Source: Gammaproteobacteria bacterium (lineage in GTDB: Bacteria; Pseudomonadota; Gammaproteobacteria; JABHGC01). From it: a DNA stretch of 64,000 nucleotides. The DNA lies in the NCBI GenBank assembly GCA_027077805.1, contig JALWTS010000020.1, forward strand, positions 159,814 to 223,813. Direction: 5' to 3'. Positions 1 to 8,937 of the stretch are shown here, in pieces. How positions within the stretch are numbered: position 1 is the stretch's first letter; the number at the start of each line of letters is the position of its first letter. The translations under genes were made by a program, and so were the position numbers. The notes under the pieces are model-generated. The model was not told the DNA's origin and ran no database searches. It saw only the letters and a program-made list of their open reading frames with translations.

Positions 1-10
1 GTTGTAGCAT
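1..10 (-). CDS. rplP: 50S ribosomal protein L16, first three codons only
   Basis: The window edge cuts the gene: on the minus strand only ATG-CTA-CAA (Met-Leu-Gln) remains, which matches the usual L16 N-terminus. A good ribosome binding site (AAGGTGGAG) lies just upstream, between the rpsC stop codon and this ATG. rplP always follows rpsC in the S10 operon of gammaproteobacteria. The call rests on position, ribosome binding site and three residues, so it is an inference, though a safe one. Confidence 0.75.
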
Positions 11-19
11 AACTCCACC

Positions 20-718
20 TTAACTTTTTGTTTTAGATGCTTTCGCTTCTGATTCAGCAGGCACGGCTGCTACCTCATCATGGGCAAAAATCTCACCTTT
101 AAAAATCGATACTTTAACACCTAGAATACCGTAAGTCGTCAGTGCCTCAGCAAAACCATAATCAATATCAGCTCGCAAGGTATGTAATGGTACCCGTCCT
201 TCACGATACCACTCACTTCTTGCAATTTCAGCACCGTTTAAACGACCTGATACCACGATTTTCATACCTTTAGCACCTAAACGCATAGAATTAGTTACGG
301 CTCGTTTCATTGCACGACGAAACATAACACGACGTTCTAATTGTTCAGCAACGCTTACAGCTACAAGTTGAGCATCCAATTCAGGTTTACGAATTTCCTC
401 AATTCCAATCTGGATTTGAGCAAATCCTAAGCCCATCATTTTTGCAATATGGTGACGTAACTTTTCAATTTCTTCACCTTTTTTACCAATAACTAAACCT
501 GGTCTTGCTGTATGAATAGTAATTCTAGCATTCTTAGCAGGACGATCGATTTGGATTCTACCAACAGAAGCACGTGCTAATTTTTTCTTTAAATAATCCC
601 TGACCTGAAGATCAGTATTTAAATAATCAGAATAATTTTTGGAATCAGCATACCATGTTGACGTCCAATCTTTAACAATACCTAATCGAATCCCAGTAGG
701 GTGAACTTTCTGTCCCAT
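20..718 (-). CDS. rpsC: 30S ribosomal protein S3
   Basis: S3 of the small subunit head, at the mRNA entry channel, where it helps unwind mRNA. 232 aa, the normal length (E. coli 233). The start MGQKVHPTG is the family signature; a type II KH RNA-binding domain follows, with its GxxG loop in VIGKKGEEI at about residues 76-84, and the C-terminal S3 domain covers about 120-205. The last 20 residues are an Ala/Glu/Lys-rich tail that is not conserved. It sits between rplV (11 bp upstream) and rplP in the usual S10 order. Confidence 0.98.
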   Translation of the reverse strand: MGQKVHPTGIRLGIVKDWTSTWYADSKNYSDYLNTDLQVRDYLKKKLARASVGRIQIDRPAKNARITIHTARPGLVIGKKGEEIEKLRHHIAKMMGLGFAQIQIGIEEIRKPELDAQLVAVSVAEQLERRVMFRRAMKRAVTNSMRLGAKGMKIVVSGRLNGAEIARSEWYREGRVPLHTLRADIDYGFAEALTTYGILGVKVSIFKGEIFAHDEVAAVPAESEAKASKTKS

Positions 719-729
719 ATAATCTCTAC

Positions 730-1059
730 CTAATCTGCAACTATAATTGTAATGTGGCTGGTTCTTTTTAAGATTCGTGTAGAACGACCTTTAGCTCTAG
801 CACGCATGCGTTTATATGTTGGTCCCTCATCAACAAAAATCTTGGCGACTTTTAATTCGTCAATATCCATACCTGCATTGTTTTCAGCATTGGCTACCGC
901 AGAATCCAACAATTTTTTTATTATTTTTGCCGCTTTTTTGCTACTAAACAATAAAAGATTTAATGCTTGTTCCACTGACAAACCACGCACTTGATCCGCA
1001 ACTAATCGAGTTTTTTGCGGTGAAATTCTTGCATATCGTAATTTCGCAGATACTTCCAT
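730..1059 (-). CDS. rplV: 50S ribosomal protein L22
   Basis: L22 binds 23S rRNA and its beta-hairpin lines the polypeptide exit tunnel. 109 aa, full length. Recognisable parts are the N-terminal [17 protein letters not shown] segment (about 10-26) and the C-terminal tunnel hairpin with [18 protein letters not shown] (about 78-95). The residues usually deleted in macrolide-resistant strains (MKR region of the hairpin) are present. Lies between rpsS and rpsC in the S10 operon; expression follows that operon. Confidence 0.98.
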   Translation of the reverse strand: MEVSAKLRYARISPQKTRLVADQVRGLSVEQALNLLLFSSKKAAKIIKKLLDSAVANAENNAGMDIDELKVAKIFVDEGPTYKRMRARAKGRSTRILKRTSHITIIVAD

Positions 1060-1078
1060 TCTTTAATCCTTTAAAATC

Positions 1079-1354
1079 TTACTTCTTGGTCTTCTTATCT
1101 GCCGCATGACCCCGATAAGTACGAGTAGCAGCAAATTCACCTAATTTATGTCCAATCATATTTTCCGTAATTAATACAGGAACATGTTGACGCCCATTAT
1201 GAACTGCAATTGTTAAACCTAACATATCAGGTATTACCATAGAACGTCTTGACCAAGTTTTGATTGGTTTACGACTTTTAGTTTCAATGGCTTGATGAAC
1301 TTTATTAATCAAATGCAAATCTACAAAAGGACCTTTTTTTATCGAACGTGGCAC
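1079..1354 (-). CDS. rpsS: 30S ribosomal protein S19
   Basis: S19 sits in the head of the small subunit next to S13 and contacts the A-site region. 91 aa, the standard size. The [12 protein letters not shown] start, the [14 protein letters not shown] core (about 34-47) and the C-terminal basic tail [16 protein letters not shown] are all family hallmarks. Seventeen bp downstream of rplB and 19 bp upstream of rplV; part of the S10 transcript. Confidence 0.98.
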   Translation of the reverse strand: MPRSIKKGPFVDLHLINKVHQAIETKSRKPIKTWSRRSMVIPDMLGLTIAVHNGRQHVPVLITENMIGHKLGEFAATRTYRGHAADKKTKK

Positions 1355-1371
1355 AATTATTACCTCTATCT

Positions 1372-2202
1372 TTATCTATTTTTCTTTCGACGACTAACAA
1401 TTAAACGATTATTACGCTTACTATTACGAGTACGGTATCCTTTTGTTGGAACACCCCAAGGACTAACAGGATGACGACCGCCTGAAGTTCTACCTTCACC
1501 ACCCCCATGAGGATGATCCACAGGATTCATCGCAACCCCTCGAACAGTAGGTCGAACACCCAACCATCTTTTAGCACCTGCTTTCCCTAAGGCACGCAAA
1601 GAATGTTCAGAATTACCGACTTCACCAATGGTTGCTTTGCAATCAACATGAAATTTTCGAATTTCACCTGAACGCAATCTCAAACTAGTGTAACTGCCTT
1701 CACGAGCAATAATTTGAGCCATTGCACCAGCACTTCTAGCAACTTGAGCCCCTTTTTTTGGTTTCATTTCTATACAATGAACCACTGTTCCTACTGGAAT
1801 ATTTCTTAATGGCAAGCTATTGCCAACTTTAATTGGTGCATCACTACCAGAAATAACATCAGTCCCTTGTTCAACACCTTTTGGTGCTAAAATATAACGC
1901 CGTTCGCCATCAGCATAGAGCAATAATGCTAAGTGAGCACTACGATTTGGATCATATTCTAAACGTTCAACTTTTGCAGGAATACCATCTTTGTTACGTT
2001 TAAAATCAACGAAACGATACCGTTGTTTATGACCACCACCACGATGTCTTACAGTAACACGTCCATGATGATTACGTCCGCCTGATTTGTTTTTTTTCGC
2101 AACTAAGGCGGAATGTGGTTTACCTTTGTGTAAATTTACTGTCTTAACTTTAACAACAAATCTACGTCCAGGCGAAGTTGGTTTTGCTTTTGCTAATGCC
2201 AT
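1372..2202 (-). CDS. rplB: 50S ribosomal protein L2
   Basis: L2 is a primary 23S rRNA binder needed for subunit joining and close to the peptidyl transferase centre. 276 aa (E. coli 273). The N-terminal OB-like RNA-binding domain is followed by the SH3-like domain and the universally conserved [18 protein letters not shown] segment at about 225-242, which holds the histidine long implicated in peptide-bond formation. Only 3 bp separate rplW from rplB, so translational coupling is likely. Confidence 0.98.
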   Translation of the reverse strand: MALAKAKPTSPGRRFVVKVKTVNLHKGKPHSALVAKKNKSGGRNHHGRVTVRHRGGGHKQRYRFVDFKRNKDGIPAKVERLEYDPNRSAHLALLLYADGERRYILAPKGVEQGTDVISGSDAPIKVGNSLPLRNIPVGTVVHCIEMKPKKGAQVARSAGAMAQIIAREGSYTSLRLRSGEIRKFHVDCKATIGEVGNSEHSLRALGKAGAKRWLGVRPTVRGVAMNPVDHPHGGGEGRTSGGRHPVSPWGVPTKGYRTRNSKRNNRLIVSRRKKNR

Positions 2203-2205
2203 AAT

Positions 2206-2499
2206 CTAACTTCCTGCTGTCAAATCAATAGTGTGTCCGTCTTGTAGTTTTATGTAAGCCTTTTTATAATCAGAACGCCTACCAGCAACACGACCAAAAC
2301 GTTTGTTTTTACCTTTGCTTAATACGGTTTGCACTGATTCTACTTTGACTTTAAATAAAAGTTCTACTGCTTTTTTAATATCTGATTTGCTTGCCTCAAT
2401 CCAAACTTTAAACACATATTGACGATCTTGCTCTGCTAATGCAGACTTCTCAGAAACATGAGGACTTAAAATAACCTTCATTAATCGTTCATTTTTCAT
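2206..2499 (-). CDS. rplW: 50S ribosomal protein L23
   Basis: L23 lies at the exit of the nascent peptide tunnel and is the docking site for trigger factor and SRP. 97 aa, normal for a bacterial L23. The SPHVSEKS motif (about 12-19) and the VKVESVQTVLSKGKNKRFG stretch (about 51-69) identify it. The conserved Glu used for trigger factor docking is in VSEKS (residue 16 here). 8 bp after rplD, 3 bp before rplB. Confidence 0.97.
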   Translation of the reverse strand: MKNERLMKVILSPHVSEKSALAEQDRQYVFKVWIEASKSDIKKAVELLFKVKVESVQTVLSKGKNKRFGRVAGRRSDYKKAYIKLQDGHTIDLTAGS

Positions 2500-2507
2500 T
2501 GTTCTAA

Positions 2508-3179
2508 TTACTCTTTATCCGTTTCAGAATCCGTTGCAATTGTTGTTTTAGTGCTAACAGGTGCTAACCACGACTCAATTTTGTCAATTACCCCTTTAGT
2601 TAACACTACTGTTTCACAACGAACTAGTTCAACTGGATTAACTGCAAGTACCTTAGATAAACTGACTTGATGTAAATTTCTTGCAGCTAATTCCAAATTT
2701 TTATCAATATCATCAGACACAATTAGCACTTGTTCTGATTCTAATACTCTAAGTTTTTCTGCTAATTGTTTAGTTTTATGGGTTTCTACTTTAAACTCAT
2801 CAACTACCCACAAACGTTCTTGACGTAGTAATTCTGAAAAAATTGAACACAAACCCTTGCGATACATCTTGCGATTAATTTTTTGTTTAAAACTTTTTGG
2901 TCTAGCCGCAAATGTAACACCACCGCCCCGCCATATTGGACTACGACTTGTTCCTGAACGAGCTCGTCCAGTCCCTTTCTGACGCCAAGGTTTACTGCCA
3001 CCACCTTTAACTTGTGAACGATTTTTTTGAGCTTTAGTTCCAGCTCTAGCACCTGCTAGATAAGCAACAATTAACTGGTGCACTAAAGTTTCATTCCAAT
3101 CCACACCAAACACCGCATCTGACACCTCTATGCTACCTACAGGTGAACCATCTGTTAAAGAACTCAGCGTTAATTCCAT
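2508..3179 (-). CDS. rplD: 50S ribosomal protein L4
   Basis: L4 is a tunnel-lining protein; in E. coli it also represses its own S10 operon. 223 aa (E. coli 201), the excess being a short acidic C-terminal tail (about 208-223, with TDSETDKE). The tunnel loop is intact, with the KPWRQKGTGRARSGTSRSPIWRGGG region (about 63-87). The classic S10 leader cannot sit directly upstream of rpsJ here, because tuf ends 5 bp away, so L4-mediated attenuation of the E. coli type looks absent; that is inference. Confidence 0.97.
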   Translation of the reverse strand: MELTLSSLTDGSPVGSIEVSDAVFGVDWNETLVHQLIVAYLAGARAGTKAQKNRSQVKGGGSKPWRQKGTGRARSGTSRSPIWRGGGVTFAARPKSFKQKINRKMYRKGLCSIFSELLRQERLWVVDEFKVETHKTKQLAEKLRVLESEQVLIVSDDIDKNLELAARNLHQVSLSKVLAVNPVELVRCETVVLTKGVIDKIESWLAPVSTKTTIATDSETDKE

Positions 3180-3213
3180 TAATCTTCCCTTCTAAATATA
3201 TACTATTACTGCC

Positions 3214-3882
3214 TTAGTGGCTTCGGCTTGCTTTGATTTTCTTAGTTTTAATTGCGGGTTGCACCTTGACCATACTACCCTTCGCACCAGGTATTGCCCC
3301 TTTCACTAATAACAGTTGTCTTTCAGTATCAACACGAACAACTTCTAAATTTTGGATAGTCCGTTGCACATTTCCCATATGACCTGACATTTTTTTGCCT
3401 TTAAATACCCGACCAGGTGTTTGACATTGACCAATAGAACCAGGCGCCCGATGTGAAATAGAGTTACCATGTGTATTATCTTGAGTACGAAAATTGTGAC
3501 GTTTTACAGTACCTGCATACCCTTTACCTTGAGTAGTCCCTACCACATCAACTTTCTGTCCTACCTCAAATAAATCACCCACCAAGATTTCTTTTTTATT
3601 AAGCCACTGCTCAGCATTATCAGATGTTAAACGTAACTCCCATAAACCTACCCCTGCTTCAACTTTTGCTTTGGCAAAATGACCTGACATTGGCTTAGTT
3701 ACTCTGGAAGCAGGACGATGACCTGTTGTTACTTGTAATGCTTGATAAGCATCCTGCTCCAAAGTTTTAACTTGAGTAACTTTGTTAACTTTCACCTCAA
3801 TTACTGTAACAGGGATACTTTGTCCTTCTTCAGTAAACAATCTTGTCATACCTACTTTTTGACCAATGACTCCAATCGTCAT
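3214..3882 (-). CDS. rplC: 50S ribosomal protein L3
   Basis: L3 is an early-assembly 23S rRNA binder whose extended loop approaches the peptidyl transferase centre. 222 aa from the chosen start. I place the start at the ATG at 3882-3880 ([14 protein letters not shown]), which has AAGGA 8 nt upstream; an in-frame TTG 18 bp further up at 3900 lacks such a site. The [20 protein letters not shown] segment contains the glutamine that PrmB methylates in E. coli. Second gene of the S10 operon. Confidence 0.96.
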   Translation of the reverse strand: MTIGVIGQKVGMTRLFTEEGQSIPVTVIEVKVNKVTQVKTLEQDAYQALQVTTGHRPASRVTKPMSGHFAKAKVEAGVGLWELRLTSDNAEQWLNKKEILVGDLFEVGQKVDVVGTTQGKGYAGTVKRHNFRTQDNTHGNSISHRAPGSIGQCQTPGRVFKGKKMSGHMGNVQRTIQNLEVVRVDTERQLLLVKGAIPGAKGSMVKVQPAIKTKKIKASRSH

Positions 3883-3913
3883 AATCTTAATCCTTATCAA
3901 TCTCTATAGTTTT

Positions 3914-4225
3914 TTATGAAAGCCTAATTTGAACATCAACACCCGCTGCTAAATCTAATTTCATTAATGCATCAACAGTTTTATCAGTTGGATCAACAAT
4001 ATCCATTAAACGTTTATGAGTTCTTAATTCGTATTGATCCCTTGCATCTTTATTTACATGAGGTGAAATCAAGACTGTAAACCGTTCTTTTTTAGTTGGA
4101 AGCGGAATTGGCCCCTTAACTTGAGCACCTGTACGCTTTGCTGTTTCTACAATTTCTTTAGCAGATTGATCAATTAATCGATGGTCAAATGCTTTTAAAC
4201 GTATTCGTATTCTTTGCTTACTCAT
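3914..4225 (-). CDS. rpsJ: 30S ribosomal protein S10 (NusE)
   Basis: S10 is a head protein of the small subunit and, as NusE, a partner of NusB in antitermination and of NusG in transcription-translation coupling. 103 aa, the invariant length. Recognised by [19 protein letters not shown] at the start and the [23 protein letters not shown] loop. The ATG is 5 bp from the tuf stop codon, so the S10 operon is a direct continuation of the str operon rather than a separate unit with its own leader. Confidence 0.98.
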   Translation of the reverse strand: MSKQRIRIRLKAFDHRLIDQSAKEIVETAKRTGAQVKGPIPLPTKKERFTVLISPHVNKDARDQYELRTHKRLMDIVDPTDKTVDALMKLDLAAGVDVQIRLS

Positions 4226-4230
4226 AATAA

Positions 4231-5421
4231 CTACTCAATAATTTTAGCAACAACACCAGCCCCTACCGTGCGACCGCCTTCACGAATCGCAAACCGTAAG
4301 CCTTCTTCCATCGCAATCGGGGCTATCAAGGTTACTTCCATCTTAATATTGTCTCCCGGCATCACCATCTCTACTCCTTCAGGTAATTCTACCGCACCTG
4401 TTACGTCTGTTGTCCGAAAATAAAATTGTGGACGATAACCTTTGAAAAAAGGCGTGTGTCTGCCGCCTTCTTCTTTGCTTAACACATAAACTTCCGCTTC
4501 AAAATGCGTGTGAGGATTAATGCTTCCTGGTGCCGCTAATACTTGACCACGTTCAACTTCTTCTCTTTTCGTCCCTCTTAATAATGCCCCAATATTATCG
4601 CCGGCTACCCCTTCATCCAATAGCTTGCGAAACATTTCCACACCTGTGCAAGTCGTCTTTGTCGTCTCTTTAATTCCCACTATCTCTACTTCTTCTCCTA
4701 CCTTAATTCTACCCCTTTCAACACGGCCTGTTACCACTGTTCCACGACCTGCTATCGAAAATACGTCTTCTATTGGCATTAAAAAACTTTGATCTATGTC
4801 TCTTTCTGGCTCGGGTATATACGCATCCATCTCTGCGACTAATTTCTCTATTGAGGGAACCCCTATCTCGCTCGTGTCCCCTTCTAATGCTTTTAACGCA
4901 GAACCTATGACTATCGGGGTATCATCCCCTGGAAATTCGTATTGATCCAGTAATTCTCTGACTTCCATTTCCACCAATTCTAATAACTCTTCGTCATCAA
5001 CCATGTCCGCTTTATTTAAATACACCACAATATAGGGAACCCCTACTTGTCTTGATAACAAGATATGCTCTCTGGTTTGAGGCATCGGACCATCGGCCGC
5101 ACTACAAACTAATATGGCTCCGTCCATTTGAGCCGCACCTGTTATCATGTTCTTTACATAATCCGCATGACCCGGACAATCAACGTGGGCATAATGACGA
5201 TTATCTGATTCGTATTCTACATGGGCTGTTGCTATGGTTATCCCTCTTGCTCTTTCTTCGGGTGCATTGTCAATTTGATCATACGCTTTAAATTCCCCAC
5301 CTTGTTTCTCTGACATTACTTTCGTTAATGCCGCTGTTAAAGTTGTCTTCCCGTGATCGACATGACCTATTGTACCTACATTCACATGCGGTTTATTTCG
5401 TTCAAATTTTTCCTTGGACAT
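4231..5421 (-). CDS. tuf: Elongation factor Tu, copy 1
   Basis: EF-Tu carries aminoacyl-tRNA to the ribosomal A site. 396 aa. GTPase domain with P-loop GHVDHGKT (19-26), DCPGH and NKAD motifs; His in DCPGHAD is the catalytic one; domains 2 and 3 follow and the protein ends in VVAKIIE. The nucleotide sequence is identical to the copy at 20839-22029 over the whole gene, with divergence starting immediately outside it. Codon use is odd for so highly expressed a gene: by hand count 15 of 27 Ile codons are ATA, and AGA/AGG make up half of the arginines. Sits between fusA and rpsJ. Confidence 0.99.
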   Translation of the reverse strand: MSKEKFERNKPHVNVGTIGHVDHGKTTLTAALTKVMSEKQGGEFKAYDQIDNAPEERARGITIATAHVEYESDNRHYAHVDCPGHADYVKNMITGAAQMDGAILVCSAADGPMPQTREHILLSRQVGVPYIVVYLNKADMVDDEELLELVEMEVRELLDQYEFPGDDTPIVIGSALKALEGDTSEIGVPSIEKLVAEMDAYIPEPERDIDQSFLMPIEDVFSIAGRGTVVTGRVERGRIKVGEEVEIVGIKETTKTTCTGVEMFRKLLDEGVAGDNIGALLRGTKREEVERGQVLAAPGSINPHTHFEAEVYVLSKEEGGRHTPFFKGYRPQFYFRTTDVTGAVELPEGVEMVMPGDNIKMEVTLIAPIAMEEGLRFAIREGGRTVGAGVVAKIIE

Positions 5422-5485
5422 AACACACCTTTCTTAATCTAATTCTTTTTTAATTGACGCTGTAATCTTTAATTGACTTAAATTT

Positions 5486-7579
5486 TTAACTTTGCTTTTT
5501 AATCACTGCTTCTGCAATATTCGCTGGTGTTTCGCTATATTTAGCAAATTCCATACTATAATTAGCTCGACCTTGCGTTGCAGAACGCAAGGAAGTTGCA
5601 TAACCAAACATTTCTGACAATGGCACTTCCGCTCGAATCACTCTACCAGTAGGTGATTCATCCATTCCTTGTAAAATACCACGCCTACGATTAAGGTCTC
5701 CCATAACATCACCCATATAATCTTCAGGAGTTACTACCTCAACCTTCATAATCGGTTCTAATAAAACAGGTTTTGCTTTTAAAGCCCCTGATTTGAAACA
5801 CATGGAACCTGCAATTTTAAATGCCATTTCGCTGGAATCCACATCATGGAAAGAACCATCATATAAGGTTACTTCAACATCAACCACCGGATAGCCTGCT
5901 AAAATACCATTCTTCATTTGTTCTTGAATACCTTTATCAACAGCAGGAATATACTCTTTAGGAATAACCCCGCCAACAATTTCATTATTAAAGGTATAAC
6001 CCTCTCCAGGTTTTTTAGGAGTAATTCTTAACCACACATGACCATATTGTCCACGACCTCCTGTTTGCCTGACATACTTGCCTTCTTGCTCAACCTCTGC
6101 GGTAATAGTTTCACGATAACTTACCTGTGGCGCACCAACATTTGCATCAACGCTAAATTCACGTTTTAACCTGTCAACAATAATTTCTAAGTGTAACTCA
6201 CCCATACCCGAGATAATTGTTTGACCAGACTCTTCGTCAGTATGGACGCGGAAAGAAGGATCTTCTGCTGCTAATTTACCTAAAGCCACACTCATTTTTT
6301 CTTGATCCGCTTTAGTTTTTGGCTCTACTGCCACAGAAATCACGGGTTCAGGAAATTCCATTCGTTCTAAGGTAATAGGTGCCTCAGGTGCACAAAGGGT
6401 ATCGCCAGTTGTTACCTGTTTCAAACCAACGGCAGCAGCAATATCACCCGCACGCACTTCTTTAATTTCTTCACGATTATTAGAGTGCATCTGTACAATA
6501 CGACCAATTCTTTCTTTTTTACCTTTAATGGGATTAAATACCGTATCACCTGAATTTAATACGCCCGAGTAAACTCGAAAGAAAGTTAAATTGCCCACAA
6601 ACGGGTCAGTGGCAATTTTAAATGCTAATGAAGCAAAAGGGGCATCGTCATCAGATGGACGTTGTGCTTCCGTGCCATCCTCAAGTTCACCATTAATAGC
6701 TTCGATATCAATAGGTGCGGGTAAAAACTCAATCATAGCATCTAAAACAGCTTGAACACCTTTATTTTTAAATGCCGAACCACAAAATACAGGAATAATT
6801 TCATTGGCTAAAGTCTGTAAACGAATGCCTTTTTTAATATCTTCTTCGGATAAATCGCCTTCATCAATGTATTTATCCATTAACTCTTCACTGCCTTCCG
6901 CAGCCGCTTCCACTAATTTTTCACGCCATTCATTACAAGCATCAACCATACCATCAGCAATATCTCTAGCTTCATATTTCATGCCACGACTTTCTTCATC
7001 CCAATAAATGGCTTTCATTCTGATGAGATCAACCACACCCACAAAATTATCTTCCGCACCAATAGACAACTGCATGGGGATAGGATTAGCGGCCAATCTA
7101 TCTTTAATTTGTCCAACTACTCGTAAAAAGTCAGCCCCCGCTCTATCCATTTTATTGACAAAGGCAATTCTAGGCACACCATATTTATTAGCTTGACGCC
7201 ATACGGTTTCAGATTGAGGCTCAACCCCACCTACGGCACAAAAAACCGCAACCGCACCATCTAGCACTCTTAAAGAACGTTCAACTTCAATCGTGAAATC
7301 AACGTGTCCTGGCGTATCAATAATATTGATACGATGTTCAGGATATTGAGCATCCATGCCCTTCCAAAAACAAGTAGTTGCAGCAGATGTAATAGTAATA
7401 CCCCGCTCTTGTTCTTGTTCCATCCAATCCATAGTTGCAGCACCATCATGAACTTCGCCAATTTTATGAGAAATCCCCGTATAATATAATATACGTTCAG
7501 TAGTAGTGGTTTTACCTGCATCAATGTGAGCCATAATCCCAACATTGCGATAACGATTAATCGGTGTCTTGCGTGCCAT
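5486..7579 (-). CDS. fusA: Elongation factor G
   Basis: EF-G is the GTPase that drives tRNA-mRNA translocation and, with RRF, ribosome recycling. 697 aa, full length. P-loop AHIDAGKTT at 17-25, switch [10 protein letters not shown] at about 88-95 and NKMD at about 142-145; domains II to V follow and the C-terminal [20 protein letters not shown] segment is typical. Single-copy in this window, in str order (rpsG 24 bp upstream, tuf 64 bp downstream). In the RGITIT motif its two isoleucines are ATT-ATT, whereas tuf uses ATA-ATA at the equivalent motif. Confidence 0.99.
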   Translation of the reverse strand: MARKTPINRYRNVGIMAHIDAGKTTTTERILYYTGISHKIGEVHDGAATMDWMEQEQERGITITSAATTCFWKGMDAQYPEHRINIIDTPGHVDFTIEVERSLRVLDGAVAVFCAVGGVEPQSETVWRQANKYGVPRIAFVNKMDRAGADFLRVVGQIKDRLAANPIPMQLSIGAEDNFVGVVDLIRMKAIYWDEESRGMKYEARDIADGMVDACNEWREKLVEAAAEGSEELMDKYIDEGDLSEEDIKKGIRLQTLANEIIPVFCGSAFKNKGVQAVLDAMIEFLPAPIDIEAINGELEDGTEAQRPSDDDAPFASLAFKIATDPFVGNLTFFRVYSGVLNSGDTVFNPIKGKKERIGRIVQMHSNNREEIKEVRAGDIAAAVGLKQVTTGDTLCAPEAPITLERMEFPEPVISVAVEPKTKADQEKMSVALGKLAAEDPSFRVHTDEESGQTIISGMGELHLEIIVDRLKREFSVDANVGAPQVSYRETITAEVEQEGKYVRQTGGRGQYGHVWLRITPKKPGEGYTFNNEIVGGVIPKEYIPAVDKGIQEQMKNGILAGYPVVDVEVTLYDGSFHDVDSSEMAFKIAGSMCFKSGALKAKPVLLEPIMKVEVVTPEDYMGDVMGDLNRRRGILQGMDESPTGRVIRAEVPLSEMFGYATSLRSATQGRANYSMEFAKYSETPANIAEAVIKKQS

Positions 7580-7603
7580 AATATCAGCCTTTTATTATTA
7601 AAA

Positions 7604-8083
<480 letters not shown>

Positions 8084-8129
8084 TCACCTTTCATCATTAT
8101 TTGCATCATTATTTGCGATTTTTTAAATG

Positions 8130-8507
8130 TTAGGATTTCTTGGGTCGTTTAGAACCATATTTTGAACGACCTTGTTTACGATCTGCAACACCCGCAGTAT
8201 CTAAACTACCCCGGACAACGTGATAACGCACACCTGGTAAATCTTTTACCCGTCCACCACGAATCAAAATGACGGAGTGTTCTTGAATATTATGCCCTTC
8301 CCCACCAATATAAGTCGTTACTTCCATACTATTGGTTAAACGAACCCTAGCAACTTTTCTCATTGCAGAATTTGGTTTCTTAGGAGTAGTAGTATATACC
8401 CGAGTACAAACACCTCTTTTTTGTGGACAACTTTGCAATGCAGGAACATTACTTTTTGCTCGTTTACGAGTTCTTGGTTTGCGTACTAATTGATTAATTG
8501 TTGCCAT
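8130..8507 (-). CDS. rpsL: 30S ribosomal protein S12
   Basis: S12 lies at the decoding centre and controls accuracy. 125 aa. The [18 protein letters not shown] loop and [13 protein letters not shown] loop have the wild-type lysines whose substitution gives streptomycin resistance in E. coli, and the aspartate after the second lysine is the one methylthiolated by RimO in E. coli. First gene of the str operon, preceded by a leader of about 290 nt (see the promoter at 8800-8828 and the attenuator-like hairpin at 8574-8612). Confidence 0.98.
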   Translation of the reverse strand: MATINQLVRKPRTRKRAKSNVPALQSCPQKRGVCTRVYTTTPKKPNSAMRKVARVRLTNSMEVTTYIGGEGHNIQEHSVILIRGGRVKDLPGVRYHVVRGSLDTAGVADRKQGRSKYGSKRPKKS

Positions 8508-8573
8508 GCTTTATCCATTTACATTCACGTTCACGTTTCAAAATACACTGATTACTTTGAACAACCTATTTTT

Positions 8574-8612
8574 AAAAAACAAAAAACCTGAGCCTTATCC
8601 ATATTAAAGCTC
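8574..8612 (-). terminator. Hairpin plus T-tracts in the rpsL leader: attenuator or terminator
   Basis: On the minus strand the stem GAGCTTTA/TAAGGCTC (8612-8605 with 8597-8590, 7-nt loop) is followed by AGG, T6, G, T6. One stem pair is U-G in the minus transcript but would be C-A in the plus transcript, so the structure belongs to minus-strand RNA. It lies between the promoter at 8800-8828 and the rpsL start, so it can act as an attenuator of the str operon or stop part of the rpoC read-through. Confidence 0.5.
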
Positions 8613-8799
8613 TAGTAAAATAAACTTTAAGAAGTTATTTTTTATCGATATGAAATATCACTACTCTAAATATCTAGTTGATAAAGTAGCCCATGCCAGT
8701 ATAAACAATGAAGTTTTGTCTTGTTCATATTAACATTATCCATAGAATCTGCTACGAATTTATTTAATCGTACGAATCTTCTCTACAAATGAGGACTGA

Positions 8800-8828
8800 A
8801 TTTTAGACAAACTCTAGTAGGCTGTCAA
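8800..8828 (-). promoter_or_regulatory. Sigma-70 promoter for rpsL-rpsG-fusA-tuf-S10
   Basis: Minus strand: perfect -35 TTGACA at 8828-8823, 17-bp spacer, -10 TAAAAT at 8805-8800. The expected start is near 8793, leaving a 5' leader of about 286 nt before the rpsL ATG. This is the only good promoter I see in the gap between rpoC and rpsL. Confidence 0.65.
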
Positions 8829-8937
8829 ATCTTTTTTAAAAAATTGTCACACATTTGACTCATTTTATTATCAACCGCCATCGGCAAGCAAAGATAATAA
8901 TATTAAATACGATTTATGGATATTGAGCAATCAATGA

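Larger units (their letters stand above)
8508..8937 (-). other. Non-coding leader region between rpoC and rpsL
   Basis: 430 bp without a convincing gene on either strand. It holds a well-formed sigma-70 promoter (8800-8828) pointing toward rpsL and, about 190 nt downstream of it, a hairpin followed by two T runs (8574-8612). The stretch 8829-8937 just after rpoC holds no clear hairpin terminator, so rpoBC transcripts may read through into rpsL. Confidence 0.6.
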
